Notes under the pieces: generated by a model
Told to the model about the DNA's origin: nothing
The model's database searches: none
Seen by the model: only the letters and a program-made list of their open reading frames with translations
Origin: Flavobacterium gyeonganense
GTDB taxonomy: Bacteria; Bacteroidota; Bacteroidia; Flavobacteriales; Flavobacteriaceae
Direction: 5' to 3'
Assembly (NCBI RefSeq): GCF_029625295.1
Contig: NZ_CP121112.1
Span: forward strand, 2,728,001 to 2,792,000
Length of the DNA: 64,000 nt
Translations under genes and position numbers: made by a program
Part shown: positions 26,356 through 36,652 of the stretch, piece by piece
How positions within the stretch are numbered: position 1 is the stretch's first letter
Layout of the letters: every line of letters starts with the position of its first letter

Positions 26356-26838
26356 TTACAAGAACTTTTTATCAAACATGAAAGGAAGCAGGTTTTTGAG
26401 GGATGCGGATTGATAAATTACACCAATTTCTCCCATAAAATAGATTTCTATAGGGGTGTCTTGTTTAATTTCATATTCTGCAATCGATTGACGGCACGAA
26501 CCACAGGGCGGAATAGGAGCATGGGTCTGATTCAGATCTGATGCCGCTGTAATTGCCATTTTTAAAATTTTAGCTTCGGGATAAATACTTCCTGCATGAA
26601 AAATAGCTACTCGTTCTGCACATAATCCGGATGGATAGGCAGCATTTTCCTGATTTGATCCTAAAATAATTTTGCCGTTATCTAATAATAACGCTACACC
26701 AACTCTGAACTTAGAGTATGGAGCATAGGCTTTCTTTCGGATTTCAACAGCCTGAATCATTAAATCCTGAATGTCATTTGGTAATTCTTCTAAGGTGTCG
26801 AAAACCAAAAATGAGGTTGTTATATTTATTTCTTTCAT
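26356..26838 (-). CDS. cdd: Cytidine deaminase
   Basis: 160 residues. Zinc and catalytic motifs are CAERVAIF (Cys and Glu) and PPCGSCRQ (two Cys), the usual tetrameric CDA pattern. It deaminates cytidine and deoxycytidine in pyrimidine salvage. It lies between porV and pdhA, separated from porV by a hairpin terminator. Confidence 0.94.
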   Translation of the reverse strand: MKEINITTSFLVFDTLEELPNDIQDLMIQAVEIRKKAYAPYSKFRVGVALLLDNGKIILGSNQENAAYPSGLCAERVAIFHAGSIYPEAKILKMAITAASDLNQTHAPIPPCGSCRQSIAEYEIKQDTPIEIYFMGEIGVIYQSASLKNLLPFMFDKKFL

Positions 26839-26855
26839 TTGTTTTTAAGGGAAAA

Positions 26856-26886
26856 AAATCCAAATTCCTTTGTAGAATTTGGATTT
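26856..26886 (-). terminator. Terminator of porU-porV
   Basis: AAATCCAAATTC and GAATTTGGATTT make a 12-bp stem with A's on its left (U tract on the minus strand). It belongs to the AATTCCAAATTCC-like family seen elsewhere in the window. Confidence 0.7.
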
Positions 26887-26911
26887 GATATTCTTTTTAT
26901 TTCTATTCTTA

Positions 26912-28114
26912 TTAATACTCTTCGTATTTTTCTCCAAAATTAAAAGTTAATGAGAAACGAAGTGTGTTTTCTAACGGATTTTTAACTTTTGATGCTGAGA
27001 ATAAGTAGGAAACATCTACTTTAACAATATTGTATTTAAAGCCTGCTCCTAATGAGAAAAATTTTACTGAACCTTTCTCTGGGCTTTGATGGAAGTATCC
27101 TGCGCGCATCGAAAAAGAATCCTGATAAGTGTATTCTCCCGAAAGGCTGTAAGTAATTTCTTTTAGCTCTTCACTAAAGCCACCCGGTGCATCACCAAAT
27201 GATTTAAAAATTCCAGGTACCCAGCCGATAGAATTGTATTCGTTGTTGGCTTCCTGAATGCCATTGCTGGTTTCTCCCGGGTCAGTTGTATCGCCATCAC
27301 CATTTAAATCTGTGGCAGTAGGAACAGGGATTTGCGGTGTTGGAACAAGTAATTTCGTAAATTCAAGGCCTACTGCTACTTTATTATAATCATCTAATAT
27401 AAAATCAAAGCCTCCTCCTAATCTTAAATTGGCAGGAAGAAAGTTTGAGCCATTATCAGAATCACTTAAATCATAATTAATTTTTGGTCCCAGATTCTGA
27501 AAATTAAAACCGGCTCTCCATCTTCCGTTGAAATCTCTGTAGGCAACTTCTTCAGACTGATAAAATCCGGCAACGTCAAATGCAAATGATCTAGCCGCAG
27601 ATAAACTTTGTCCTTCGGTTGTGATTCCTAAATTGGAGCTAATAAATCTTGCTCCAACAGCCATAGAGAACATTTCGCTTAATTTTAAGGAGTATGATCC
27701 ATCAATGGCGTATTCTGATGGTTTAACCGTATTTGGCTGATCTGTTTGATTCTGTCTTAACTCAATATCACCTATACTAAAATAACGCACGCTTCCGGCA
27801 AAAGCACTTCGTTCATTGATTTTGTTGTAATAAGTTACCTGGCTTAATGAAATGTCATTTACCAAATCAGTTAAATAAGGAGTATAGCTTACAGAGAAAC
27901 CTTGTTTATCAATAGAAAATGCATATTTTGCAGGATTCCATTGTTGGGAAAATACATCTGCAGATGTAGCAACTCCCTGATCGCCAAGTCCGGCTGCTCT
28001 TGCATCAGCTGCAACTTGTAAAAAAGGAACTCCGGTTGTAATTGGTCTTTCTTGTGCTTTGGCAAGTGATATGGTAATAAAATAAAATAATAATAAAGAG
28101 GATATTTTTTTCAT
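26912..28114 (-). CDS. porV: Type IX secretion outer-membrane protein PorV
   Basis: 400 residues, signal peptide MKKISSLLLFYFITISLAKA. FLQVAADARAAGLGDQGVATS and WNPAKYAF at the N-terminus and a beta-barrel with alternating hydrophobics to the C-terminal Phe region fit the PorV/LptO family. PorV carries substrates from the translocon to the PorU peptidase at the cell surface. It is directly downstream of porU (49-base gap). Confidence 0.95.
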   Translation of the reverse strand: MKKISSLLLFYFITISLAKAQERPITTGVPFLQVAADARAAGLGDQGVATSADVFSQQWNPAKYAFSIDKQGFSVSYTPYLTDLVNDISLSQVTYYNKINERSAFAGSVRYFSIGDIELRQNQTDQPNTVKPSEYAIDGSYSLKLSEMFSMAVGARFISSNLGITTEGQSLSAARSFAFDVAGFYQSEEVAYRDFNGRWRAGFNFQNLGPKINYDLSDSDNGSNFLPANLRLGGGFDFILDDYNKVAVGLEFTKLLVPTPQIPVPTATDLNGDGDTTDPGETSNGIQEANNEYNSIGWVPGIFKSFGDAPGGFSEELKEITYSLSGEYTYQDSFSMRAGYFHQSPEKGSVKFFSLGAGFKYNIVKVDVSYLFSASKVKNPLENTLRFSLTFNFGEKYEEY

Positions 28115-28163
28115 TTATTTTAAATAAGGTGTTAGTTTATGTTGTTGGTTTTGCAAATATATA

Positions 28164-31100
28164 TTATAGAATAACAAGTTTTTCATACTTTTCAGCTTTT
28201 TTGTTTGTTAAACTAGATTTGACAGTAAGTTTGTAAATGTAAACTCCTTTGCCTATTCTGTCTCCAAAATCATCTTTGCCGTCCCATGTAATTTCTCTTG
28301 ATAAAAAACCTTCAGTGGTAATGATCTGATTTTTTGTCCAGACTACCTTTCCTGTTATTGTCATCACTTGTACCTGAACATCTAAAGGTTCATAAGGCTT
28401 GTTGTGGGAAAACCAAAACTGTGTGTAGGTAGAAAAAGGGTTAGGATAATTAAGAACGTGAGTCAGTGTAAGCGATTCATCGCCAACGACTATAAATTGT
28501 ATTTCACTTGTTACCGGATTGTTGTAAACATCCCATGCAGTGAAACTTATAGTGTGTATTCCTGCGCTTAAATTACGCAATGGGAAGCGCAAATTTCCAT
28601 TAGCGTAATCATCTAATTTTGTTTGATAGTAGTCATTTAAAATATAAGGATTGCTAACATCTCCATCTAAAATTGCTACTATATCGTGGCCGATTCCGCT
28701 TGCTGTATTAATTCCATTTTCGTCCTCAAGAAACGCTAAAAGAAAAGGGGAGTCATTTGTGATTCCTCCTGATACAAAAGTTTCATCGTTCATATATAAC
28801 TTCACTTTTGGGCTAATATTGTCCTGAGGGGCATTTTCGTTAATTCCTCCAATTTTTATGAGGTCGTTATAGCCGGATTGGTTTTCTAAAACTTCATTTT
28901 TTTTGAATAAAAACTGATTCTGCCGTTATTAACAGGTATTCGAATATCTCTTGGAACTACAAAGCTAAATTCAAACTGGCCATTAGTCACAGAAGCATTT
29001 CCTCTAAAAATAGTTTCGCCTAATGTTTTAAATTGTATTGAGGGACTATAACCGTCATTATTTAGTGTGGTATTGGTAATTAGTTTATCGAAAATAGCAG
29101 TTGAAAGCTGTCCGTTATAATTGCTCAAGAGGTTGTTGTTTTCATCTGTAATTTCTCCTGATATTTTAATTTTAGCTAAAGATTTAAAGTCTTCAATTGT
29201 TCCCGAAACAGGGATATCATTTACTTTTGTTAAGTTAATTCGGGGTTTAGGAATTGCAAGCATTATTGCGGGATCGCCTAAATAAAAGATAACATTGCTG
29301 GATGAACTCGGGTTCTCATTTTTTGAAACCCGAAGCGCTTCTGCAATAGTTGTATATTGATTAGATCCGAAAGACAGCAGGTTTTTAGTTAGAACATCAT
29401 TAAAATTTTCAGCATTATATTGTCCGATTGAACGTATAGTAGTTAGCATTGCTATAGCTCCTCCCTTGGGGTTCCAGAAAGTATATTCGCCGGCTGTAGG
29501 ATGGGTTGGGTCATCAAAACGCGAAAACTCACAGGTTATGGTTATAAATAATGGGTATTTATATTGATTATTTAAGTTTTGTCCATCTGATTTTTCCCAA
29601 ACTCTCTCACTGGATAAGCCATCTTCTCCTCCGTGACCTAAGTAATTAAAGACTAAAGCGCCTTTTTCAAAAGCATCAAAAAGATCTGTTTTTGCTTTTG
29701 GATATCTTGAGCCTCCTGCTGATGCCTCTTGAGTATAAGAATCCATAAGAATTTTTTCAACATTTAAGAATGGTTTTTCAGTGGCAATTTTATCAGCTAA
29801 AGTGTTTTGACGTGATTGCAGTGTAGCATCAGAAGCTTTGTCGGAATCGTCACTAATTAAAACAACATTGTTTCGCCAGTTTCCGTAAGATTTAATATTG
29901 TGGTATTCTATAACTTTATTAACCATTTCTTCTGCCTGTGCATTGTCTGAAACTAACATTCTGCCGGTTGCAATATCTATTCCTCCGTAAAAAGAAGTTA
30001 TATTTCCTTCATTATCATCCATTAATCCGTAAAAATCATCAGACGCAAAACAAGATTCTCCAATTGTGTTACTATTTAAAGAATGATATATTGGTACAAT
30101 ATTGGTATTGTTGGAAATACGATTTTTATAATCAAATGAAGCGTCACCAAACAGGTTTACGTATTTTACTTTTTTATTAGATGAAGAGGCGTTTTGGTAT
30201 ACATACCTAATGCAATTCCTGATTGCTGCTATATCTTGTTTTCCTGAAGAAAACTCCTCATAGATGTTTTCAAGGGTGACAACTTTTACATTTAAATTGG
30301 AATAATTCCTATGAAAGTTCGCCAGTTTTTCAGCTTGAGAAAGTAAAAGCTTTGGGGTAATAATCAAATAATCAATATCCTGAAAATTATTTTGAGCATT
30401 TTTAAAAAGTGTTCCCTTTAAGTTTTGATTTGCAATTTTAGACTGGGTCTCTTTTAAAGGACTGTAATAATCTGATGGGTCAACTGCAATATATTTTCGA
30501 ATTTCACCTAGAGAAGCTTTGAAACTTAAATTGTTTAAATTGATGTTTTCAATTTTTGATACATTATATAGGTCTGTAATGTCCCAAATTTGTGAAATGC
30601 CTGAAGCGTTCGAAATATTATAATTAACAATGCCGGTTGTTGAGCCAGCCTGGTCATATTGAAATTGGAATTGTTTGCTGTATCCTGTTAATTTTCTTTT
30701 TGCTGTTAAGTTAATATAATCAAGGTATCCTTTAGAGCCTGGTACTCCGTTGTTGTCGTAAATAAGTTTTATTTTTACGTTTTCAGATCCTGTAAAAGTA
30801 GTATTAGCAGGCAGGTTTCCTGTGTAAAATTTTGCATCAGAACTGTTGTTAATTTGGCTAAAAAATAGGTTTCCAATATTTTGTCCGTTGCCAGAAACAG
30901 TAAACGAAGTGCTGGTGAATGCTGCAGCTGCAGCTGCAATTTCTATTTTTATTGGCGAACCGGACTCAAAATTTGGAAAATTAAACTCAAACTCCTGTTC
31001 GTTTTTGATTTCAAAAGATTCTCCAAACCATTGACGTCCCGTGTGTGCAATATTAATTAAGTCTACTTCATGAAACTGATGGTCGTCGAATGTGGTTAAT

Positions 31101-31999
31101 TCTAAAGTGCTGTTTCCGGAAGGCTGCATCATATTAAGAATTCTTTTTCCGTCGCCTCCCTGTGCAGTAATATAATAATATGACTTGGTGGCGTATAAGT
31201 TAATATTGGTTTTGCTTTCTGAACTCCAATTGTTGATTCCCTCAGCGTAAAAAAGAATATAGTCTTCATTATTGAAAATCCCGTCATTTTCACCAATGAC
31301 CTGAATCGCATTTTCCGTTAAATCTTCAGGATAGTAACTGTTGTTAGATAATGGAAGCATTCTTCCTCCGTTTCCGTAGATTTTTATTTTTCGCGGATCA
31401 CTTTTGCTTACATCAAAACCCAGGCTTTGTAAAAAAGACCTTGAGATTTTATACACACCTGATTTTTCTACATAAAAGCGGTACCAGTCTCCGGAGGATA
31501 AAACCGAATTTGAAATAACATTTGATTTCAAAGTCGAAGCAGAACTATTGTTTTTTGATGAATTGCTGTTTATTGAATAAGAAAATGATCTGATTCTTTT
31601 AAAGCTGCTTCCTTCCGATACAATTGGAGACAAAGAGATAAAACCTTGTTTTTGATCTCTTGAAATAGCTATTTGAAGTATTTCATTAGGTTGTTTGGGT
31701 ATGTTTGCTAATGATAAATCGCCTAAATCATCAGCAGAAACAGTTTCATAAATAACATTCGTAATCTGAACTTCATTGCCGCTTGAATAATCCGAATATT
31801 TTGGACTAAACAATAATGTTATGGTTTTTTTTGTAATGTCAAATCTAAAATTATCACCTGAAAAGTAAGGTGTATTTATTTTTAATTCACCAAAACTCAT
31901 TTCTTTTTTATTTTGCCAATCTATCGTGAGGCTCCCGTTTTTCTGGGAAAAAAGCAAAAAAGGTATAAGAAAAAGATGTAAAAGAAAGGCTTGTTTCAT
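28164..31999 (-). CDS. porU: Type IX secretion C-terminal signal peptidase PorU, frame broken
   Basis: Signal peptide MKQAFLLHLFLIPFLLFSQ. A C25 gingipain-like peptidase domain (about 540-900) carries the catalytic His in NYLGHGGEDG and Cys in ITCEFSRFD. The frame breaks at eight T's (28897-28904; A's on the coding strand) after ISFYSKK. One more A continues it as NEVLENQSGYNDLIK..., through a C-terminal T9SS-type domain (NYPNPFSTYTQF, ITWDGKDDFGDRIGKGVYIYKL). The joined length of 1278 residues is what is expected for PorU. PorU removes C-terminal signals from T9SS cargo. Divergent from gldJ. Confidence 0.9.
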
Positions 32000-32206
32000 A
32001 GTGAAAGAAAACGAAATTAATTTAAAAATATTTTAATAAGTAAAAATATAGTATTTAATGTAATAGTAATAATAAAAAGTATATTTTTGCGTTTCGAAAC
32101 TATAGGTTATTTTCTGGTAAAAAACAGCTAAATAAAATTATTAGAACAGATGTTGCTAATTAAATGTTAATTATTATATTGCAGCACCTAAATTTATCAC
32201 CTAAGA

Positions 32207-33901
32207 ATGAGTATGAAAGTAAACAAAATTGTAGCCTTGCAAGTAATGATGTCAATAGTATTGATGTTGGGCACGGCTAGTTGTAGCAAAAAATCAAGTT
32301 CTAGCCGCGGTTCAAGAGCAACAGGTTGGGATGTTGATAGTCAGAACGGAACAGCTGCTAGAAATGCAGGAAAAAAACAACAGGCAGGTCCTGGATTAGT
32401 TTTCGTTGAAGGAGGTACATTTACTATGGGTAAAGTACAGGATGATGTTATGCACGATTGGAATAACACTCCGACTCAACAACACGTTCAGTCGTTTTAC
32501 ATGGATGAAACGGAAGTTACGAATGGTATGTATTTAGAATACCTTGAATGGCTTAAAAAAGTTTTCCCACCTACAGAAGAAAGTTACAAAAACATCTACG
32601 CCGGTGCATCTCCTGATACTTTAGTTTGGAGAAATCGTTTAGGTTACAACGAAACGATGACAAATAACTATTTAAGACACCCAGCCTATGCTGACTATCC
32701 TGTAGTTGGTGTTAATTGGATTCAGGCAGTTGAATTTAGCAAATGGAGAACAGACCGTGTTAACGAAGCTGTTTTAGAAAAAGAAAGATATATTAAAAGA
32801 GGTGCTAAAACACAAGATGTTAGTGCTGAAAGTTTGTTCAATACGGAAGCATATCTTGCATCCCCATCTACTTCTTATGGAGGTAATGAAGAGATTGTTC
32901 TAAAGAAAAGCCCAAATGGCAGAAGACCTAAAAAAGGTAAAGATGGTACTGTAGAAGAGCAGAAAAATGTTTATGCACAGCGTTCATCAGGTATCATTTT
33001 GCCAGAATATAGACTTCCAACAGAAGCTGAATGGGAATATGCAGCTGCAGCTGATGTTGGACAGAGAGAATATAATATTTACAAAGGACAAAAGAAATAT
33101 CCTTGGTCTGGAGATTATACTCGTTCTGCGAAACGTAAAAACAGAGGTGATCAATTGGCTAACTTTAAGCAAGGTAATGGTGATTATGGAGGAATTGCTG
33201 GATGGTCTGATGATGGTGCCGATATTACAAATAAAATAAAAAGCTATCCTGCTAATGATTTTGGATTATACGATATGGCAGGTAACGTAGCAGAATGGGT
33301 TGCTGACGTATACAGACCAATAATCGATAACGAAGCAAATGATTTTAACTATTACAGAGGAAATCAATATGCTAAAAATAAAATTGGTAAAGACGGTAAA
33401 TTAGAAATTATTACAAAAGATAATATCAAATATACCACTTTAAGTAATGGTAAAGTAGTTGCTACAAATTTACCTGGAGAAATAGCTCAGGTTCCTGTTG
33501 ATGAAAATGAAACGTATTTGAGACAGAATTTTAGTAAAAGTGATAACATAAATTATAGAGATGGAGATAAACAATCTTCAAGATACTATGATTTTGGAGA
33601 CTCTGAGTCAGCTGATGATGCTAAAAAAGAAACAATGTATAATTCTCCAGTACATAATGTTACGACAGATAGTTTAGGTAACATGGTGAGAAAATATGAT
33701 AACTCAAGTAAAAGAACAACTTTAATAAACGATAATGCAAGAGTTTATAAAGGTGGGTCATGGAGAGACAGAGCTTACTGGTTAGATCCTGCACAAAGAA
33801 GATATTTTCCTCAGGATATGGCTACTGACTACATCGGTTTTAGATGTGCGATGTCTAGAGTAGGTGCTAAAACTGAAAGAAGAAAATCACCAAGGAATTA
33901 A
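32207..33901 (+). CDS. gldJ: Gliding motility lipoprotein GldJ
   Basis: 564 residues with lipobox GTASC near residue 26. The fold is that of formylglycine-generating enzymes (GLVFVEGGTFTMG, MDETEVTNGMYLEYLEW, YRLPTEAEWEYAAA, GLYDMAGNVAEWVADVY, GGSWRDRAYWLDP), used here structurally and with long insertions near 240-300 and 400-490. In F. johnsoniae GldJ is required for gliding and type IX secretion. It is next to murF, a conserved arrangement. ATG 32207 and ATG 32213 are both possible starts. Confidence 0.95.
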   Translation: MSMKVNKIVALQVMMSIVLMLGTASCSKKSSSSRGSRATGWDVDSQNGTAARNAGKKQQAGPGLVFVEGGTFTMGKVQDDVMHDWNNTPTQQHVQSFYMDETEVTNGMYLEYLEWLKKVFPPTEESYKNIYAGASPDTLVWRNRLGYNETMTNNYLRHPAYADYPVVGVNWIQAVEFSKWRTDRVNEAVLEKERYIKRGAKTQDVSAESLFNTEAYLASPSTSYGGNEEIVLKKSPNGRRPKKGKDGTVEEQKNVYAQRSSGIILPEYRLPTEAEWEYAAAADVGQREYNIYKGQKKYPWSGDYTRSAKRKNRGDQLANFKQGNGDYGGIAGWSDDGADITNKIKSYPANDFGLYDMAGNVAEWVADVYRPIIDNEANDFNYYRGNQYAKNKIGKDGKLEIITKDNIKYTTLSNGKVVATNLPGEIAQVPVDENETYLRQNFSKSDNINYRDGDKQSSRYYDFGDSESADDAKKETMYNSPVHNVTTDSLGNMVRKYDNSSKRTTLINDNARVYKGGSWRDRAYWLDPAQRRYFPQDMATDYIGFRCAMSRVGAKTERRKSPRN

Positions 33902-33920
33902 ATTTTAAAAATTCCAATAA

Positions 33921-33968
33921 AAAAATCCAAATTCCAAAACTGACTTCAGTAAGGGATTTGGATTTTTT
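33921..33968 (+). terminator. Terminator between gldJ and murF
   Basis: AAATCCAAATTCC pairs with GGGATTTGGATTT (one mismatch), followed by TTTTTTATTG. Confidence 0.65.
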
Positions 33969-34012
33969 TATTGTTTTTTTCTATTTTTATAATATAAATA
34001 AATGCATACAAA

Positions 34013-35299
34013 ATGAATATTAAAGAAATTCATGACTTATTTTTAAAATGTAAATCTCTTTCAATTGATACACGCAAAATTGAAAAAGACTCGATGTTTT
34101 TTGCTATCAAGGGAGAAAATTTTGATGCTAATACTTTTGCTCAGGAAGCTTTTGAACGAGGGGCTTTATTTGTAATAATTGATAATCCGTCTTATTTAAT
34201 TGACGAAAGAACAATTCTGGTAAAAAATAGTTTAGAAACATTACAGGAGTTGGCAAAATTTCATAGACAATATTTAAAAATTCCGATTGTTGCATTAACC
34301 GGTAGCAATGGTAAAACAACAACAAAAGAATTAATAAATGTTGTTTTGGCACAGAAATATAGAACTAAGGCAACTGTTGGGAACTTAAATAACCATATTG
34401 GTGTTCCGTTAACATTATTGTCTTTTGACAGAGAAACCGAAATTGGAATTGTAGAAATGGGTGCTAATCATAAAAAAGAAATTGAGTTTTTATGTTCAAT
34501 AGCCCAGCCTGATTATGGCTATATTACAAATTTTGGTAAAGCGCATTTAGAAGGTTTTGGAGGTGTCGAAGGTGTAATTGAAGGAAAAAGCGAGATGTAT
34601 AAATACTTGCTTGAAAACGATAAATTGGCTTTTGTTAATTTAGATGATGCTATTCAGATTGAAAAATCTAAAAAAATTAAATCTTTTACATTTGGATTAA
34701 ATAATAGTCATGCTGATATTAATATTATCTCAATAGAAGCAAATCCGTTTGTTTTGATTCATTATGATGATTTTTTTGTAAAATCTAATTTGATCGGTCT
34801 TTATAATGCTAACAATATTAATGCTGCCGTTGCTATTGGAAAACATTTCAAAGTTGAAAAAAATGATATTAAATCAGCAATTGAAAACTATACTCCAACC
34901 AATAATAGATCTCAGTTATTAAAAAAGGAATCATTTGAAATTATTCTGGATGCCTATAATGCTAACCCAAGCAGTATGGCTGTAGCAATAACTAATTTTT
35001 TACAATTAGATAATCCTGATAAGGTGATGATTTTGGGTGATATGTTTGAGCTTGGAACCGAAAGTATGCAAGAGCATAAAATTATTGTTGATTCTTTAGC
35101 AAAGGAGCAGAAATCTATTTGTTATTTGATTGGAAAATCGTTTTATGAAAATCGTATTTCTAAAGAAAATCTTTATTTTTTCGAAACCTTTGATAATTTT
35201 TCTGAATATTTAAAAATTAATAAACCCAAAGAATCAAGTATTATCCTGATTAAGGGATCACGTGGTATGGCATTAGAAAGAACTTTGGAATTTCTATAA
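34013..35299 (+). CDS. murF: UDP-MurNAc-tripeptide D-alanyl-D-alanine ligase
   Basis: 428 residues. Mur ligase order: N-terminal UDP-binding domain (SIDTRKIEKDSMFFAIKGENFD), central ATPase with P-loop ALTGSNGKTTTKE (about residues 100-112) and NLNNHIGVPLT, and a C-terminal domain with DAYNANPSSM and ILGDMFELG, the MurF signature. It adds D-Ala-D-Ala to the peptidoglycan precursor in the cytoplasm. Confidence 0.96.
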   Translation: MNIKEIHDLFLKCKSLSIDTRKIEKDSMFFAIKGENFDANTFAQEAFERGALFVIIDNPSYLIDERTILVKNSLETLQELAKFHRQYLKIPIVALTGSNGKTTTKELINVVLAQKYRTKATVGNLNNHIGVPLTLLSFDRETEIGIVEMGANHKKEIEFLCSIAQPDYGYITNFGKAHLEGFGGVEGVIEGKSEMYKYLLENDKLAFVNLDDAIQIEKSKKIKSFTFGLNNSHADINIISIEANPFVLIHYDDFFVKSNLIGLYNANNINAAVAIGKHFKVEKNDIKSAIENYTPTNNRSQLLKKESFEIILDAYNANPSSMAVAITNFLQLDNPDKVMILGDMFELGTESMQEHKIIVDSLAKEQKSICYLIGKSFYENRISKENLYFFETFDNFSEYLKINKPKESSIILIKGSRGMALERTLEFL

Positions 35300-35355
35300 T
35301 ATTTGGTCTTTTAATGATTCGATTAAGACCTTTAATTTGGATTTAAAGTGGAATT

Positions 35356-35676
35356 ATGGTCTTAATTGAAACATTTAGAAAATTAGCTTTGTCTCTTCAT
35401 AATGTTGCAGAAGAGCCTCATTTTGAAAAAACATCTTTTCGTATAAACAAAAAAATATTTGCAACTTTTGATGGAAAGAACAATACGGCTGTTTTAAAAT
35501 TAAATGAAATTGATCAATCCGTTTTTTGTGCATCAAGTGAAATGATTTTTTATCCAGTTCCGAATAAATGGGGAAAACAAGGATGGACAATTGTAGAACT
35601 TTCAAAGGTAAGACCTGAAATGTTTGAAGATGCTTTAATACGTTCGTATGAAAATGTCGCTTCAAAAAAAAAATAA
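35356..35676 (+). CDS. MmcQ/YjbR family protein
   Basis: 106 residues in the CyaY-like MmcQ/YjbR fold: HNVAEEPHFEKTSFRINKKIFATF and PVPNKWGKQGWTIVELSKV are the family hallmarks. Members have a double-wing DNA-binding-like fold but no firm function. It converges with alkB (gap of 4 bases). Confidence 0.85.
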   Translation: MVLIETFRKLALSLHNVAEEPHFEKTSFRINKKIFATFDGKNNTAVLKLNEIDQSVFCASSEMIFYPVPNKWGKQGWTIVELSKVRPEMFEDALIRSYENVASKKK

Positions 35677-35680
35677 CAAT

Positions 35681-36289
35681 CTATCTCACAATAGTCCTGA
35701 AAGTCAAATTTACTCTAGGTTTTTGAGTTGTTTTTGTTGGAGGAAGACGATGTAACCAATGCGTTTGAGTTTCATCTTTCATAACCAATAAACTTCCGTG
35801 TTCCAAAATCATTGAAACCGTTTCTTTTGTCTCTTTATGTTTGAAAGCAAATTTGCGTTCGGCACCAAAACTTACTGATCCAATTGCACCATTTTTCTTC
35901 AAATCTTTTTCAGCGTCGCTGTGCCACGCCATTCCTTCTTCGCCTGAATGATATAAATTCAGCAGACAAGAATTAAAAGTTTCACCTGTTTTTTCTTCAA
36001 TGATTTTCTTTAATTCTGAAAGTTCTGGCGTCCAAGGCAATGCTTTTTTGGTTGTATTCGAATATGTATATTCAAATTCCTGATCGCCGTACCAAGCTAC
36101 TTTTCGTTTGGTTAAAATTAATTTTCCAAAGATGATGGCTTCGTCATTTTTCCATTCGATTGTATTCAATAAAATATCACGGTAGAAATCGGCTTCTTGT
36201 CTGGAGAAGCATTTTCCATAATAATTCACCGTTCCCTCTTTTGGAAGCAGATTAGTGGTTTCGTTTATTTCAGGATTAAATAAGTCCAT
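35681..36289 (-). CDS. alkB: Alpha-ketoglutarate-dependent dioxygenase AlkB
   Basis: 202 residues. Iron ligands are in AWHSDAEKDL (HXD), and the 2-oxoglutarate-binding arginines in PRVNLTFRTIVR near the C-terminus; THWLHRLPPT supplies the second His. AlkB removes 1-methyladenine and 3-methylcytosine lesions by oxidation. Its start overlaps the end of the Ada metal-binding gene by 14 bases, implying coupled translation within a repair group. Confidence 0.93.
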   Translation of the reverse strand: MDLFNPEINETTNLLPKEGTVNYYGKCFSRQEADFYRDILLNTIEWKNDEAIIFGKLILTKRKVAWYGDQEFEYTYSNTTKKALPWTPELSELKKIIEEKTGETFNSCLLNLYHSGEEGMAWHSDAEKDLKKNGAIGSVSFGAERKFAFKHKETKETVSMILEHGSLLVMKDETQTHWLHRLPPTKTTQKPRVNLTFRTIVR

Positions 36290-36520
36290 TTTTCCATTTT
36301 TGATATTCCAATTTCATACAATGTCCGCAAGGTCTGAAACCATTTTCTCTGGCTTCATTTTCAGATAAAAAGAAAACACGATTTTCACTTTTCATTCTTT
36401 TCACGAAGAACATTTTAGCATTCCGTAGATTTTTAATTTTTGGTTTCCACCGAAACAAATTTCGCCTTTTTTAAATTTATTTCGAAGATCAGAATCTGAA
36501 ACTTTATTGTGTTGAAGCAT
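36276..36520 (-). CDS. Stand-alone Ada metal-binding domain protein, frame broken
   Basis: From ATG 36520 the frame gives ICFGGNQKLKIYGMLKCSS and stops at 36401-36403; the rest of the domain, KRMKSENRVFFLSENEARENG and FRPCGHCMK, is in the -1 frame to 36276. One added base restores about 81 residues. The four Cys (one in ICFGG, one in LKC, two in PCGHC) are those of the Ada N-terminal zinc domain, which takes methyl groups from phosphotriesters. Here it is separate from the AraC-methyltransferase Ada gene nearby. The break is not in an obvious homopolymer. Confidence 0.82.
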
Positions 36521-36534
36521 ATTAATTAAAAATA

Positions 36535-36652
36535 ATTTCTCGCAAAGTCGCTAAGTCTTTTTCTTTATTCGAAAACAAAGAAAAGAACACTTAAAACGCA
36601 AAGTTAGGTTATTGCTTTTTTTGGAGACTTCGCGGCTTTGCGAGAGATAAAA
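36535..36652. repeat. CGCAAAGTCGC hairpin repeat
   Basis: TCTCGCAAAGTCGC near 36538 pairs with GCGGCTTTGCGAGA near 36630-36645, giving a long stem. A relative (ACCGCAAAGCGCGCAAAG ... CTTTGCGGT) is at 57910-57993. Confidence 0.65.

Noticed and set aside
32153..32182. TTG-N19-TATATTGC promoter before gldJ
   Set aside because: Spacing is right but TATATTGC misses two of the conserved bases of TAnnTTTG, so it is not listed as a promoter.
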